A DNA stretch of 64,000 bases from assembly GCA_029706075.1 (NCBI GenBank), contig JAINUG010000176.1:682001-746000 (forward strand). The letters run 5' to 3'. A program made the translations under genes and the position numbers. Source of the stretch: Aldrovandia affinis. Lineage: Eukaryota > Chordata > Actinopteri > Notacanthiformes > Halosauridae. Positions 1-10,743 of this stretch are shown one piece after another. Numbering within the stretch: the stretch's first letter is position 1; each line of letters starts with the position of its first letter. A model generated the notes under the pieces. The model searched no databases. It was not told the origin of the DNA and saw nothing but the letters and a program-made list of their open reading frames with translations.

Positions 1-107
1 GTGTACTCATGCGGAATATCTTTTTCCCATTTATGTTTATATAGTTCATCTCGTTATTTAGAAATTATATAATTTACCTATAAACCCTTTTACTGAAGCG
101 CTATTAC

Positions 108-570
108 TACCGTATTGACCCGAATATAAGACAGGGTTTTTTTTTCCTAGAAAAAAGTCTGAAAAAGTCTTATATTCGCGCCCCAACATTTTTAAACGTA
201 AATATTCATTCACAACAACAGAGGGCGCCAAAGGACTGTTCCCCAAGCCAGCCACTGTGTTTCTGCCTGTCCACACACACACACGCAGTGACAGGTGCCT
301 GGAGAGATGGAGAGACAAGCGGACCCGCTCGAACAAAGTGGCTCTAAAGTTTTATTGCAATCTAGACAATTGTTGAATATTGAAAACGTGATTTTACCAA
401 AAGATGTTACAAACAGCCTACATTGTTTTATTCAATGTGAAGACAAATAAAATGATTTTCTTTATACAAACAAGATTTGGTCTTCAAAAAAGTCTTTTTC
501 CAAAAATGAGTCTTGAAAAAGGGGGGTCGTCTTATAATCAGGGTTGTCTTATATTCGGATCAATACGGTA
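108..570. mobile_element. Non-autonomous DNA transposon (463 bp) with about 27-bp terminal inverted repeats
   Basis: The left end (TACCGTATTGACCCGAATAT) and the reverse complement of the right end (TACCGTATTGATCCGAATAT) match with one difference, and the match continues through ATAAGACA. The outer bases could be a TA target duplication. No transposase is encoded. It sits inside the L1 C-terminal region, whose sequence continues on both sides. Superfamily not assigned. Confidence 0.8.
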
Positions 571-1291
571 ATTGCCTTTTTGATTGGAGTTTCTAAAATG
601 TTAAGGAATTGGGTCAAAACGGTTACTTTTAGGAAATTCCCTGGTACAAATTTCTACCCGGTAATTGGAATGAGTCTCTTAAATACCCCAAATCAGGGAA
701 TGTGTCCTCACACTAAAGGTCAGACACTTTTTCCTATGCCTCTCTCTCCAGCAGGCGATGACACCATTTATAATTTTATCTGGGACAGGAGGGGTTCCCC
801 ACAAAGGAATGGAATTATATATGTTTTTCAATCCCAGAAGATTATGGCAATCCCACCAACCGTTAAAAGTATTACAGATTATAGGGTTTTTAGTAATATT
901 GTAAAGGTTCTTCAACGAACCTCTGAATGGAATAACTTTCAAAGGGGTAGGCTTGACCATGTGGTGCTCAAGGGGTATCCAAGCAGGACTGTTTTAGAGT
1001 ATCATTTTGAAGCCAATGCCAAATGGCACGCACTTGTGATGCTAGATAATATAGTTTAAAATTGGGTACATTCAGTTCTCCCTTACATAGGGGGGCTTGT
1101 AATGTTGATATCTTTCTTCTTACATGCTTTTGAGACCATATACATTTTGAGATCATCTTATTCAGCATTAAAAACATTCTAGAGTAACATTTTAGGGGGA
1201 TTGATTGAAATATATAATGGACTTTGGTAAAACATTTTGATTACATTAACTCTCCCAATTAGTGATAGGCAAATCCCTCCATTTTTGTATA

Positions 1292-2901
1292 TACAGCACT
1301 GTGCAAAAGTTTCAGGCAGGTGTGAAAAAATGCTGTAAAGTAAGAATGCTTTCAAAAATAGAAGTGTTAATAGTTTATTTTGATCAATTAACAAAATGCA
1401 AATTGAATGAACAGAAGAGAAATCTAAATCAAATCAGTATTTGGTGTGACTACCCTTTGCCTTCAAAACAGCATAAATTCTTCTAGGTACACTTGCACAG
1501 TTTTTGAAGGAACTCGGCAGGTAGGTTGTTCCAAACATCTTGGAGAACTAACCACCGATCTTCTGTGGATGTAGGCTGCCTCAAGTCCTTCTGTCTCTTC
1601 GTGTAATCCCAGACAGACTCGATGATGTTGATATCAGGGCTCTGTGGGGGCCAAACCATCACTTCCAGGACTCTTTGTTCTTCTTTACGCTGAAGATAGT
1701 TCTTAATGACATTGGCTGTATGTTTGGGGTCGTTGTCCTGCTGCAGAATACATTTGGGGCCAATCAGACGCCTCTGATGGTATTGCATGATGGATAAGTA
1801 TCTGCCTGTATTTCTCAGCATTGATGACACCGTTAATCCTGACCAAATCCCCAACTCCATTTGCAGAAATGCAGCTCCAAACTTGCAAGGAACCTCCACC
1901 ATGCTTCACTGTTGCCTGCAGACACTCATTATTGTACCGCTCTCCAGCCCGTCGGTGAACACACTGCCTTCTGCTACAGCCAAATATTTCACATTTTGAC
2001 TCATCAGTCCAGAGCACCTGCTGCCATTTTTCTGCACCCCAGTTCCTATGTTTTCGTGCTGCCATTTTTCTGCACCCCAGTTCCTATGTTTTTGTGCATA
2101 GTTGAGTCGCTTAGCCTTGTTTCCACGTCGGAGGTATGGCTTTTTTTGCCACAATTCTTCCATGAAGACCACTTCTGGCCAGACTTCTCCGGACAGTAGA
2201 TGGATGTACCTGGGTCCCACTGGTTTCTGCTGATGGCACTGCTGGACATCTTCCGATTTCGAAGGGAAGTAAGCATGATGTGTCTTTCATCTGCTGCATT
2301 AAGTTTCCTTGGCCGACCACTGCGTCTACGGTCCTCAACGTTACCAGTTTGTTTGTGCTTCTTCAAAGGAGCTTGAACAGCACATCTTGAAACCCCAGTC
2401 TGCTTTGAAACCTTTGCCTGGGAGAGACCTTGCTGATGCACTATAACTACCTTGTGTCTTGTTGCTGTGCTCAGTCTTGCCATGGTGTATGACCTGTGAC
2501 ATGAAACTGTCTTCCACAACCTCACCTTAGTAGCAGAGTTTGGCTGTTCCTCATCCAGTTTTAAGCCTCCTACACAGCTGTTTCAGTTAATGACTGTGTT
2601 TCAACCTACATGTGAAATAGATGATCATTAGCACCTGTTTGGTATAATTGGTTAGTCATACACCTGACTATAATCCTACAAAATCCCTGACTTTGTGCAA
2701 GTGTACCTATAAGAATTAATGCTGGTTTGAAGGCAAAGTGTAGTCACACCAAATATTGATTTGATTTAGATTTTTCTTCTGTTTGCTCACTTTGCATTTT
2801 GTAAATTGATCAAAATAAACAATTCAAATTTATATTTTTGAAAGCATTCTTACTTTACAGCATTTCTTCACACCTGCCTAAAACTTTTGCACAGTACTGT
2901 A
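1292..2901 (-). mobile_element. Tc1/mariner-like transposon, DD38E spacing (Intruder-like), inactive
   Basis: The ends form long inverted repeats starting with CAGCACTGTGCAAAAGT on the left and CAGTACTGTGCAAAAGT (reverse complement) on the right, each flanked by TA. The inverted similarity runs for tens of bases (AGGCAGGTGTGAA, ATGCTGTAAAGTAAGAATGC). A broken transposase fills the minus strand. It lies inside the L1 polymerase region and is therefore younger than that L1 copy. Confidence 0.88.
1483..2525 (-). pseudogene. Tc1-like transposase (DD38E), frameshifted
   Basis: The product would cut and paste the 1292-2901 element. The N-terminal part has the paired-like helix-turn-helix (ARLSTATRHKVVIVHQQGLS, then VSRCAVQ) and the GRPRK linker (RRRSGRPRKLNAADER). 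The catalytic part has WTDESKCEIFG, QQDNDPKHTA and WPPQSPDINIIESVW. Between the second Asp (first D of QDND) and the Glu of IIESVW I count 38 residues, so the triad is DD38E, not the usual DD34E; DD38E is the spacing reported for the Intruder group. A tandem duplication near 2025-2095 repeats the KHRNWGAEKWQ segment in another frame, and a further frame change falls near 1703-1770. Confidence 0.85.
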
Positions 2902-4983
2902 TATATATTTCTTTATATATATTTTTTACTTTCTCCAATAGTGTTACATAATTTAGTTGATAACTGCTTATTCAGATTTGTTGTTACATATATTCCTAAA
3001 TATTTTAAGCCCTCATGTTTCCATTTAAATTTAGTTATTGTCTGGTGGGTATAAGCATTTAAAGCCATTACCTCACCTTTCTCATGGTTAACTTTATATC
3101 CAGAAATACTACTATACTTATTTAATGTCAGAAGTAATTGCTGTAATGATTCATCAGGGTTAGAAATGTATACCAGCAGATCATCTGCATATAGAGTTGG
3201 TTTACATTATTTCCCCACAATCTGTATGCCACTAATATTTGGGTTTGACTGGATTGCGACAGCAAGAGGCTATATTGCCAAGCAAATAGAAGTGGGGATA
3301 GGGGGCATCCTTGTCTTGTGCCTCTTTCTAGTAAACATGTTTTGAGATATCACCATTTGTAAGAATCTGAGCTTTGGGAGATCTGTACAATGTCATTATA
3401 AAACCAATGAATGTCCCACCAAAGTTAATTCGCTCTCAAGTCAGGAACAAAAAATCCAATTCAATTTTATCAAACGCTTTTTCAGCATCCATTGATATAA
3501 CCAATCTTGCTTCTTTTTCATGTCCAGCCTGTTCAATAATATTAAACGGTTTTTGTTTGTTATCTGAGCCCTGCCTTTGTTGAATAAATCCTGTCTGATC
3601 TTTGTGTATTAAGTCTGAAATTGCTGTCTAATCTGCCAGCCAACATTTTTTATAGAATCTTAAAATCTACATTGAGCAGAGATAAAGGCCAGTAGGATCC
3701 CCATAATTGCTCATCATTAGATAGTTTTAGGAAAACATTAATTGTTGCAAGTTTTAGTGTTGGTGGGAGCGGGCCATTTTGGAGAGATTCATTGAGAATC
3801 TCTGAGTGGCTCAATTATATGGAACAATTTGTCCATGAATGTCTTAAACTCAATGGGAAACCCATCAGGTCCCGGTGCTTTCCCCAGCTGCAATGCATTA
3901 GCTGTTTTTAGAATTTCATTTTTTGTTATACAAGCATCATGTTTTCCTTTTGATATATCTGCCAATTTAGGAAAAGGTAGATTATTAAACAACTCCTCAC
4001 ACAAAGTTCTATTCATGTCTTCTCCTGATTTATAGAGATGATGGTAAAATATTTCAAAGCAATTATTTATTTTGGATAATATACAATATTTCCTTCTTTA
4101 GTTTTTATTGAATGCATTATCTTTGCGCTGTCCTTAATTTGCCAGTTTAATAATTTCCCTGTTTTCCCCCCTTTTCATAATAGTGATATCAAGTTCTAGC
4201 CATATCTGATTCTGCCTTTCTGGTTGTCAAGTTATATTCAAGTCTTTTCTGAGTCAGCAGACTGTTAGTTTCTTGCTTGTTAGTAATTGCATGTTCATTT
4301 TCAAGGTAATGAATTTCTTCTTCCAGTGTGTAGAGATCTTTCTTTTAGTTTGTTAGAGCTATATGAAATTATTTGTCCTCTTAAGAAAGCTTTTAGAGAT
4401 TCCCAAATAACACTTGGGGATGCAGAGTTCTTATTAAATTCCCCAAATTGCTCTGTTTTTCTATATCTAAAACAAATTCACGATCATTTAAAACATGAGG
4501 CTTGAATCTCCATCTATATATTGGAAGCAGCTAGGTATTGGCAGCTAGGTATTTACATTCATTCATATAAATACTTAAGGATTTAGTTACCAATATCAAG
4601 TCTTCATGTACTATTGAATGAAAGGAGAAGTCCCTATCTTTTGGGTTGTGTGACCTCCAAGCATCAATGAGCCCGGTATCAACCATACCTTCCCTTAATG
4701 CTGTTGCAGCAGTGTATAAGGGTTAATCTAAAATTGGGTCAAGCATCAAATTAAAGTCCCCTCCTATAATACACTGACCATGGGCTTGAGTTGAGTAAAG
4801 TAATATATCCTTATAAAATTGAGGGTTGTCATTGTTAAGTCCATAGATATGAATTAAGGTATATTTTTCATTGTTTCTCGCTTTCACTATAATCTTTCTT
4901 CCTAATATATACTTTTTCAATTAGATGGATTTTCATAGTAATCAGTTTATGAAGTGGTATTGCCACTCCTCTAGATCTTGAGT

Positions 4984-5895
4984 TACACTACCGGTCAACA
5001 GTTTTAGAACCCCCCCATTTTCCAGTTTTTACTGAAATGTAAGAAGTTCAAGTCCAGTGAATAACCTGAAATGGTACAAAGGTAAGCGGTAAAAAAAAAA
5101 AGGTTTAGGTTACCAAAAACGGAAAAATAATGTACATTTTTTGGCATTGAGTAGTTTCCTACACCATCAAAAAGCACTTGCAGGAAACTGGCAGGAAGAG
5201 GTCTGGCAGACCCAAAGCCTCAAAATCAGAAGACAAGTTTCTGAGAGTTAACAGCTTGCATGATAGGCGGCTCACAGGACAACAGCTTCAAGCACAGCTT
5301 AACACTGGTTGAAGTAAGGAAGTCTCAGTTTCAACTGTGAAGAGAAGAGAAGACTGCAGCTGCAGGTTTGACCTGTCGAATGGCAGTAAGAAAGCCATTG
5401 CTAAGATGGAAAAATAAGAAAAAGAGGCTTGCCTGGGCCATAAAGCACCACAAGTGGACTACTGAAGACTGGAAGAAGGTCTTATGGACCGATGAATCAA
5501 AATTTGAAATCTTCGGTTCATCACGCAGGGTTTTTGTACGCCCTCGAGTAGGCGAAAGGATGATTCCTCAGTGTGATACCAACTGTCAAACATGGAGGAG
5601 GAAGCGTGATGGTCTGGGGCTCTTTTGCTGGATCCAGAGTCGGCAACTTACACAGAGTGACTGTTAACCGACGTTAACCCATTACTTGTTCCCTGAAAAG
5701 GGCCTTTTTTTATTTTTTATAACTCTGACATTTACATTATTTTTCAGTTTTTGGTAACCTAAACTTTTTTTTTTTTAACCTCTGATAGTTTACCGCTTAT
5801 CTTTGTACTATTTCAGGTTACTCACTGGACTTGAACTGCTTAAATTTCAGTAAAAACTGGAAAATGGGGGTTTTAAAACTTTTGACCGGTGGTAT
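4984..5895 (+). mobile_element. Tc1-like transposon with about 100-bp inverted repeats, internally deleted
   Basis: Both ends carry the same roughly 100-bp inverted sequence, beginning with an ACACTACCGGTCAA-type terminus after TA and including CCAGTTTTTACTGAAAT and GTCCAGTGAATAACCTGAAA. The centre codes for the first two-thirds of a transposase on the plus strand, and the C-terminal catalytic part is missing. It is inserted in the L1 endonuclease region. Confidence 0.85.
5163..5667 (+). pseudogene. Tc1-like transposase fragment, C-terminus deleted
   Basis: Translation shows the GRPR-like linker (GRKRSGRPKAS), then after a stop and frame change RRVFVRPRVGERM and the first catalytic block WTDESKFEIFGSSRR. 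The HGGGSVMVWG block is frameshifted, and the QxDNDPKH and SPDLNPIE blocks that should follow are absent; sequence passes directly into the right inverted repeat. The copy therefore cannot encode an active enzyme. Confidence 0.8.
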
Positions 5896-6693
5896 ATATG
5901 ATGAAAATTCAACTTTGCCCACCCATTCCCTGTGTAATTTATCATGTTCTATATCTGTTAAGTGGGTTTCTTGGAGGAAAGCTATATCACATTTATGAGA
6001 TTTAAGATAATTACAAATGTTCTTTCTTTTAATAGGGTTATTGATACATTTGTATGAGATTACTATTACAGTGCTAAGCATTTCACTTTATGGTTTTAAA
6101 TATTTAGTGCAAAAATAATATGGAAAAAATAAATCAACAAAAAATAATAAAACCAAAAAAAAGATAACTATAATTAATGGAATATTGAGTTAAAAAAATG
6201 CATCATTGTAGTAGAAAATAATTCACTGTTGGGGAACATGACATATACCATATTCTTTACCATATTTGTTCAAAATTACACCAGAAGGAAACCCCATACC
6301 TATTACTTGTAGTGTGCTTCACTACTAACTACCCTTCACCTTGCTGGGTTCCAAACTGCAAGTGATCTGCTATAAAATGTATCTCCTACCTTTAAGATGC
6401 ATTGTTTGATGGGAAAAGAATAGAAGCAATATGTCTCAGTTCCTCTAGCCTATTCATTTCACCATCATCCTAGCTTGCTGGTCTAGCAGCACCTAATTTA
6501 AGTCTACTCAATACTCATAATGTGAAATGAATGTTCGCTTAGTACCACTTTTTCTAGTCACTGTTATCATATGAAACCCATCACGTATAACAAGTGTCAC
6601 AGACCCGTTTTAACTACGATCAGCATCGCAGTATGTTACCATGTATGGCATCGTTTTTTTACATTTCCCCTTCTCCTCTCCTCCCTTCCTTTA

Positions 6694-6935
6694 TACACTG
6701 CCGGTCAAAAGTTTTAGAACACCCCCATTTTCCAGCAGTTCAAGTCCAGTGAATAACCTGAAATGGTACAAAGGTAAGCGGTAAACTGCCAGAGGTTAAA
6801 AAAAAGTTTAGGTTACCAAAAACTGAAAAATAATGTACATTTCAGAGTTATAAAAAAGGCCTTTTTCAGGCAACAAGTAATGGGTTAACGTGGGTTAACA
6901 GTCACTCTGTTCTAAAACTTTTGACCGGTAGTGTA
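6694..6935. mobile_element. MITE derived from the 4984-5895 Tc1 family
   Basis: A 242-bp element flanked by TA with the same termini (ACACTGCCGGTCAAAAG and GACCGGTAGTGTA). Its interior matches the subterminal sequence of the larger neighbour, including GGTTACCAAAAACTGAAAAA and AACAAGTAATGGGTTAAC, but all transposase sequence is gone. It lies in the same L1 copy, between ORF1 and ORF2. Confidence 0.85.
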
Positions 6936-7219
6936 TATAACATTAGAAATCATCAGTCATGTGTCTTATGGTCAGGTGTTAGAGGCTGGAATCTCCTCGT
7001 ATATATTAATTTGAGGTTATCGCCAACTCACCCAGAACCAAAAGTCCATTCACATCTCCAAGGTGTGGTGTTACTATGAGGATATTGCCTATTCAAAGTC
7101 ATCCAAGTGAGCTCCCAGTTTACCGAATGCTAGCTAAAAAGTTTAGTTCTGTCTCCTCGGAGATGGTATTCCAGAGATAGTGCCATTTTAAAGCAATCTG
7201 AGTGCATTCTCGGGGGGAG

Positions 7220-7867
7220 GTGGGGGAGGGAGAGCAGATTCCATTTCTTGGATAAAGTTATTCACTTCTACTGCAGAGTGGAATATATTGTTATTATATT
7301 GGAAGACTCATATTACCCCATCGTCCTGAATTCAGAGTTTAGCGGGATACATTAAAGAATACTAGATACCTTTTTCTCTCAAATTCCATTACACCAGGTC
7401 ATACTCTTTACGTTTGTTCTAGATTTGCACTAAAGTCCGGGCTTTGCAGCCTGATTTAAATGGGTCAAGGTTTTCCTGGTTTCAAAATCTTTGGTGTAAT
7501 CCGATTAATAATGGGACATCAAAGTTCTCCTCACCGAGAAGTTTGGGAATCCACATCGTAAGGAATCCAATCAATCTTGTCGTTCCAGATTCTCTTGGAC
7601 GCCAATCAGCCTCAGATTTGCTCATCTCATATTGACATCCATTTCTTGTTTTTCTTTCTTCAAAATCCTGACTTCCTCCTCTAGTTTTACAATCGTTGTG
7701 GAAGCACTCTGAATATTATCCTCGTTAGCGCTAACTCTTTGCTGAACCTCCTCTACTTGTTCAGCTAATACTGAGAGGGAGCTTTGAATCGTGGTCAGTT
7801 TGGTTTGAATGTTATTTGTTTTAGAAACAAAACACATTTGTGAGATTTGTCTTTTGTGTGATGCCAT
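7220..7867 (-). pseudogene. L1 ORF1, coiled-coil nucleic-acid-binding protein, broken
   Basis: The first 82 codons on the minus strand are open and rich in heptad-like hydrophobic residues (LTTIQSSLSVLAEQVEEVQQ, then VKLEEEVRILKKEKQEMD), as in the trimerising coiled coil of L1 ORF1. Past a stop, another frame gives LRLIGVQENLE-type and YSLMYPAKLRIQDDG-type segments near 7600 and 7340-7310, matching the RNA-recognition and C-terminal domains. Start chosen at the ATG at 7867. Inactive. Confidence 0.7.
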
Positions 7868-7989
7868 TGCTTCGATTAGCAGAAGTTAAAACAAAGCAAT
7901 TAAAACAGTAAATTAATAATCAATATATATATATATAAAAACTATTATGTTGCCCATTTAAACTAGCGATGTGACAGTGATTTCTGTTA

Positions 7990-8533
7990 ATTAAAGCAGA
8001 TGGCTTGTTTTAAAAAAGTAATTGCGGGGAACCTCAGCACAGCGGCCATGCTGCGGCCGCCATCTTTTACTCGTGTCTTACTGGGTTGTAATGTAGCCTG
8101 GCAATGAGTTATAGTTTTGCTACAGCGCATTACATAAAACGATTGCATATTGGTCAGGTGAAGGACAAACCTATTCCTGGACATAATATGGCTTTAGAAA
8201 GTTGATCATAGTAAATGGCTAATCCAGAAAGTACATGATTTACCTGCTTCTTACACAATTTGTGACTGCAATTTGATTTGGAACAAAAGGGAGCATGCAC
8301 AGGTGGCCTGAGGACCACGTTTAGGAAGCCCTGTGTCGTGTGTGCACTTTTATCATGTTGACAATGCTTGTAAACTGAATATATTAACTGCTGCAGAGAG
8401 CATGTGACATTATTTTGGCTGCTGTGTGTGTGAGGATGGAATTGATTGTGCTATAGGGAGCAGCAGTGTACAGGTGAAATAGTGTTGCTTATTTGTAGTA
8501 GCTGCCTGTCATGGGTAGTCATTCTTTTATAGA
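7990..8533. other. No gene seen
   Basis: Includes the probable GC-rich 5' leader of the L1 copy (to about 8075) and then AT-rich sequence without a recognisable ORF, RNA or repeat boundary. Confidence 0.5.
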
Positions 8534-8903
8534 AGGTCCTGGAGGACCACAGTGTCTGTTGGTTTTTTGGTGTGTTTCAGCACAGTGCTTCATTGATTGT
8601 AAGTCGTTGATTGGCTAGTGTCGGCACACCTAGTTTCCAAGTCCTACATTGGCTGCTGATTGAAAGGAAACCACAAAAACCTGCAAATTCTGGTCCTCCA
8701 GTACTGGAGTTTGAGATTATTCCTGCTTTAGATCTTTGTGTATTAGGAATCCCCCAGGGTGTTGGTTTTCATTGCATTTCATTGACCAATTAAGGCAGTT
8801 GATTGCACAGTAAACTCACCTCACTTGGTTTCTTGGGTCTACATTGGTTGATTTTTACGGTGAAAACAAAAACCAATAGATCATGCGACTCTCCAGGACC
8901 AGC
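8534..8903. repeat. Dimeric interspersed repeat with inverted GGTCCTGGAG/CTCCAGGACC ends
   Basis: Starts with GGTCCTGGAGGACCACAGTG and ends with CGACTCTCCAGGACCAG. A middle GGTCCTCCAGTACTGGAG suggests two related units joined. A diverged copy is at 12278-12446. Class (MITE or SINE) not determined. Confidence 0.55.
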
Positions 8904-9344
8904 TTGTTGCTAACCTGTTAACACACTGTTCTAGTGTGTGGATGGGCCTCTCGGTCTGGTATTGAATCTGGAAGACAATGGGGGTTAACATGTTTTGATA
9001 TGAGATTTGTAGAAACACTGAATGAGAGGTTTGTGTAGATTTGCGTGCAACTACCATGACTACTTCTAATGGAATTTGGAGAAGTTCATAACTTCCTGTT
9101 TACATTTTGCCCACAATAGTGAAATTATAGTTGTAATCTATTCCACAGTTCCACAAATGATGCAAAGCCACATCTGATGTCCTCCAAACCATGAATTCTA
9201 AGAAGCGAGGTTTTTCTAAATGGGTTTCGAAATGCTAAAGTGTACCAGGAAAGTAATTAATTAGGGTCGATACATATTCCACACACACTTTTATATCTTA
9301 TTTTGGGCACGTTGCAATGCCATAATGCAACATAGGGGTGTTTC
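8904..9344. other. No gene seen
   Basis: Unique-looking AT-rich sequence without a feature I can support. Confidence 0.5.
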
Positions 9345-9598
9345 CCTTTAAAAAAGGCATATTTGCATATTTGTCACACTGAATGGTTTCAGATGTTCAT
9401 ATAAAGTAATATAAGACAAGGAGAACCCGAGTAAACAAAAAATACAGTTTTTAAATGATGATTTCATTTATTCAAGGAAAAACGTTATCCAACACCCATA
9501 TGAAAAAGTAATTGCCCCCCTGAACTTAATAACTGATTGCGCCACCTTTAACAGCAACAACTGCAATCAACCGCTTCCTATAATTGGAGATCAGTCTT

Positions 9599-10430
9599 TC
9601 ACATTGCTGTGGAGGAATTTTGGCCCACTCTTCTTTGCTGTAATTCAGCGACATTGGAGGGTTTTCGAGCATGAACTGCTCGTTTAAGGTCCTGCCACAG
9701 CATCTCGATGGGGTTCAAGTCAAGACTTTGGCTAGGCCACTCCAAAGCCTTAATTTTGTTTCTTTTGAGCCATTCTGAGGTGGACTTGCCCTTGTCTCTT
9801 GTCTTGGACAGGTCATTGTCCTGCTGCATAACCCAATTACACTTCAGCTTTAGATCACGGACTGATGACTGGACATTCTCCTTCAGAATTTTCTGGTAGA
9901 GAGGAGAATTCATGGTTCCTTCAATGATGGCAAGTCTTCCGGGCCCTGAGGCAGCAAAGCATCCCCACACCATCACACTACTACCACCATGTTTGACTGT
10001 TGGTATTTACATTTTAGGCATTTATCAGACGCTCTTATCCAGAGCGACTTACAGTGTACATTTCATTACATACAATCCATTTATACAGCTGGATATCTTA
10101 CTGAAGCAATTCAGGTTAAGTACCTTGCTCAAGGGTACAACGGCAGTGCCAAACTTGGGAATTGAACCAGCAACCACTGAGTTGCAAGTCCAGTACCCTA
10201 ACCACTACACTACACTGCCGTACTGGTATGAGGTTCTTATTGTGAAATGCTGTGCTTGCTTTATGCCAGACATAACGGGACCCGTGTCTTCCAAAAAGTT
10301 GCACTTTTGACTTGACTGTCCACATTACATTCTCCCAAAAGGCTTGGGGGTCGTCAATGTGGTTTTTTTTCAAATGTGAGACGAGCACTCATGTTTCTCT
10401 TACTTAGCAGTGGTTTACGCCTTGCAACTC
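9599..10430 (-). pseudogene. Tc1-like transposase, interrupted by a SINE
   Basis: The C-terminal half is open at 9976-9599 with MMVWGCFAASGPGRL, the second catalytic Asp in QQDND, and WPSQSLDLNPIEMLW holding the Glu. The usual DPKHT after that Asp is altered to DLSKT. Upstream on the minus strand, after the SINE, translation gives NVMWTVKSKVQLFG where an intact enzyme has a WTDESK-type box, so the first catalytic Asp is lost. Inactive. Confidence 0.8.
10007..10223 (-). mobile_element. tRNA-derived SINE, copy 1
   Basis: Minus-strand SINE of 217 bp. The reverse complement starts with a tRNA-like head (GTAGTGTAGTGGTTAGGGTA as an A-box region, GGTTCAATTCCC as the B box) and ends with GTAAGTCGCTCTGGATAAGA followed by the GCCTAAAATGTAA tail. 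It is flanked by TGGTAT on both sides (10001-10006 and 10224-10229), and the Tc1 sequence rejoins exactly when the SINE and one copy are removed. Confidence 0.88.
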
Positions 10431-10743
10431 TCCCATGAATTCCATTTTTGCCCAGTCTCTCTTATTGTTGAATCTAATTGAATCCAATGATCAATTAAAT
10501 ATGGTGAATTGGTTGATTGAGTAACTAAGGGGGCAATTACTTTTTCACACAGGGCCAGTTGGTGTTGGATAACTTTTTTCCTTCAATAAATGAAATGATA
10601 ATTTAAAAACTGTATTTTGTGTTTATTTGGGTTCTACTTGTCTTATATTACATTTTGTATGAAGATCTGAAACCATTCAGTGTGACAAATATGCAAAAAT
10701 AGAGGAAATCAGGAAGGGGGAAATACTTTTTCACGGCACTGTA

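Larger units (their letters stand above)
571..4270 (-). pseudogene. L1 ORF2 reverse transcriptase and C-terminal region, broken
   Basis: This would be the target-primed reverse transcriptase of the L1-like element. On the minus strand, conceptual translation gives LGKAPGPDGFP near 3890, RGTRQGCPLSPLLFAWQ near 3320-3280, the catalytic box YADDLLVYISN near 3200-3170, a segment with SLIGRVNVIKM at 1270-1210 and the C-terminal block with LSTLQAPLCKGELNVPNFK near 1110-1050. The reading frame changes repeatedly and the 1292-2901 Tc1 copy lies between the catalytic core and the C-terminal block. The family is clear from the C-terminal motifs, which L2 and CR1 elements lack. Confidence 0.8.
4723..6081 (-). 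pseudogene. L1 ORF2 endonuclease domain, split and broken
   Basis: This is the apurinic-type endonuclease that would nick the target. On the minus strand the N-terminal part (6081-5900) contains CDIAFLQETHLTD, and the later part (4920-4723) contains YTLIHIYGLNNDNPQFYKD and the catalytic loop IGGDFNLMLDPI. A Tc1 copy (4984-5895) separates the two pieces. The order and spacing fit L1 ORF2 once the insertion is discounted. Confidence 0.8.
1..8075 (-). mobile_element. L1-type non-LTR retrotransposon, degenerate, split by four DNA transposons
   Basis: Read on the minus strand, pieces of a single L1-like element run in order: ORF1 coiled coil (7867-7622), ORF1 C-terminal part (to about 7220), ORF2 endonuclease (6081-4723) and reverse transcriptase (about 4270 down to 1). 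L1 hallmarks seen are LQETHL and GGDFN in the endonuclease, APGPDGFP, RGTRQGCPLSP and YADDLLV in the polymerase, and a C-terminal stretch with LSLIGRVNVIKM and PNFKLYYLASQ. Frameshifts and stops break every ORF, so it is inactive. Elements at 108-570, 1292-2901, 4984-5895 and 6694-6935 sit inside it, and L1 sequence resumes after each. The 5' boundary is a guess from the GC-rich stretch upstream of ORF1. Confidence 0.85.
9345..10743 (-). mobile_element. Tc1-like transposon with about 200-bp inverted repeats, broken and carrying a SINE
   Basis: The right end reads CTTTTTCACGGCACTGTA, and similarity to the left side is inverted over long blocks: CACACTGAATGGTTTCAGAT on the left and its reverse complement near 10662-10682, plus AAAAAGTAATTGCCCCCC against its reverse complement near 10530-10550. 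The outermost left bases are diverged, so that boundary is approximate. A transposase remnant lies on the minus strand, and a SINE has inserted at 10007-10223. Confidence 0.85.
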
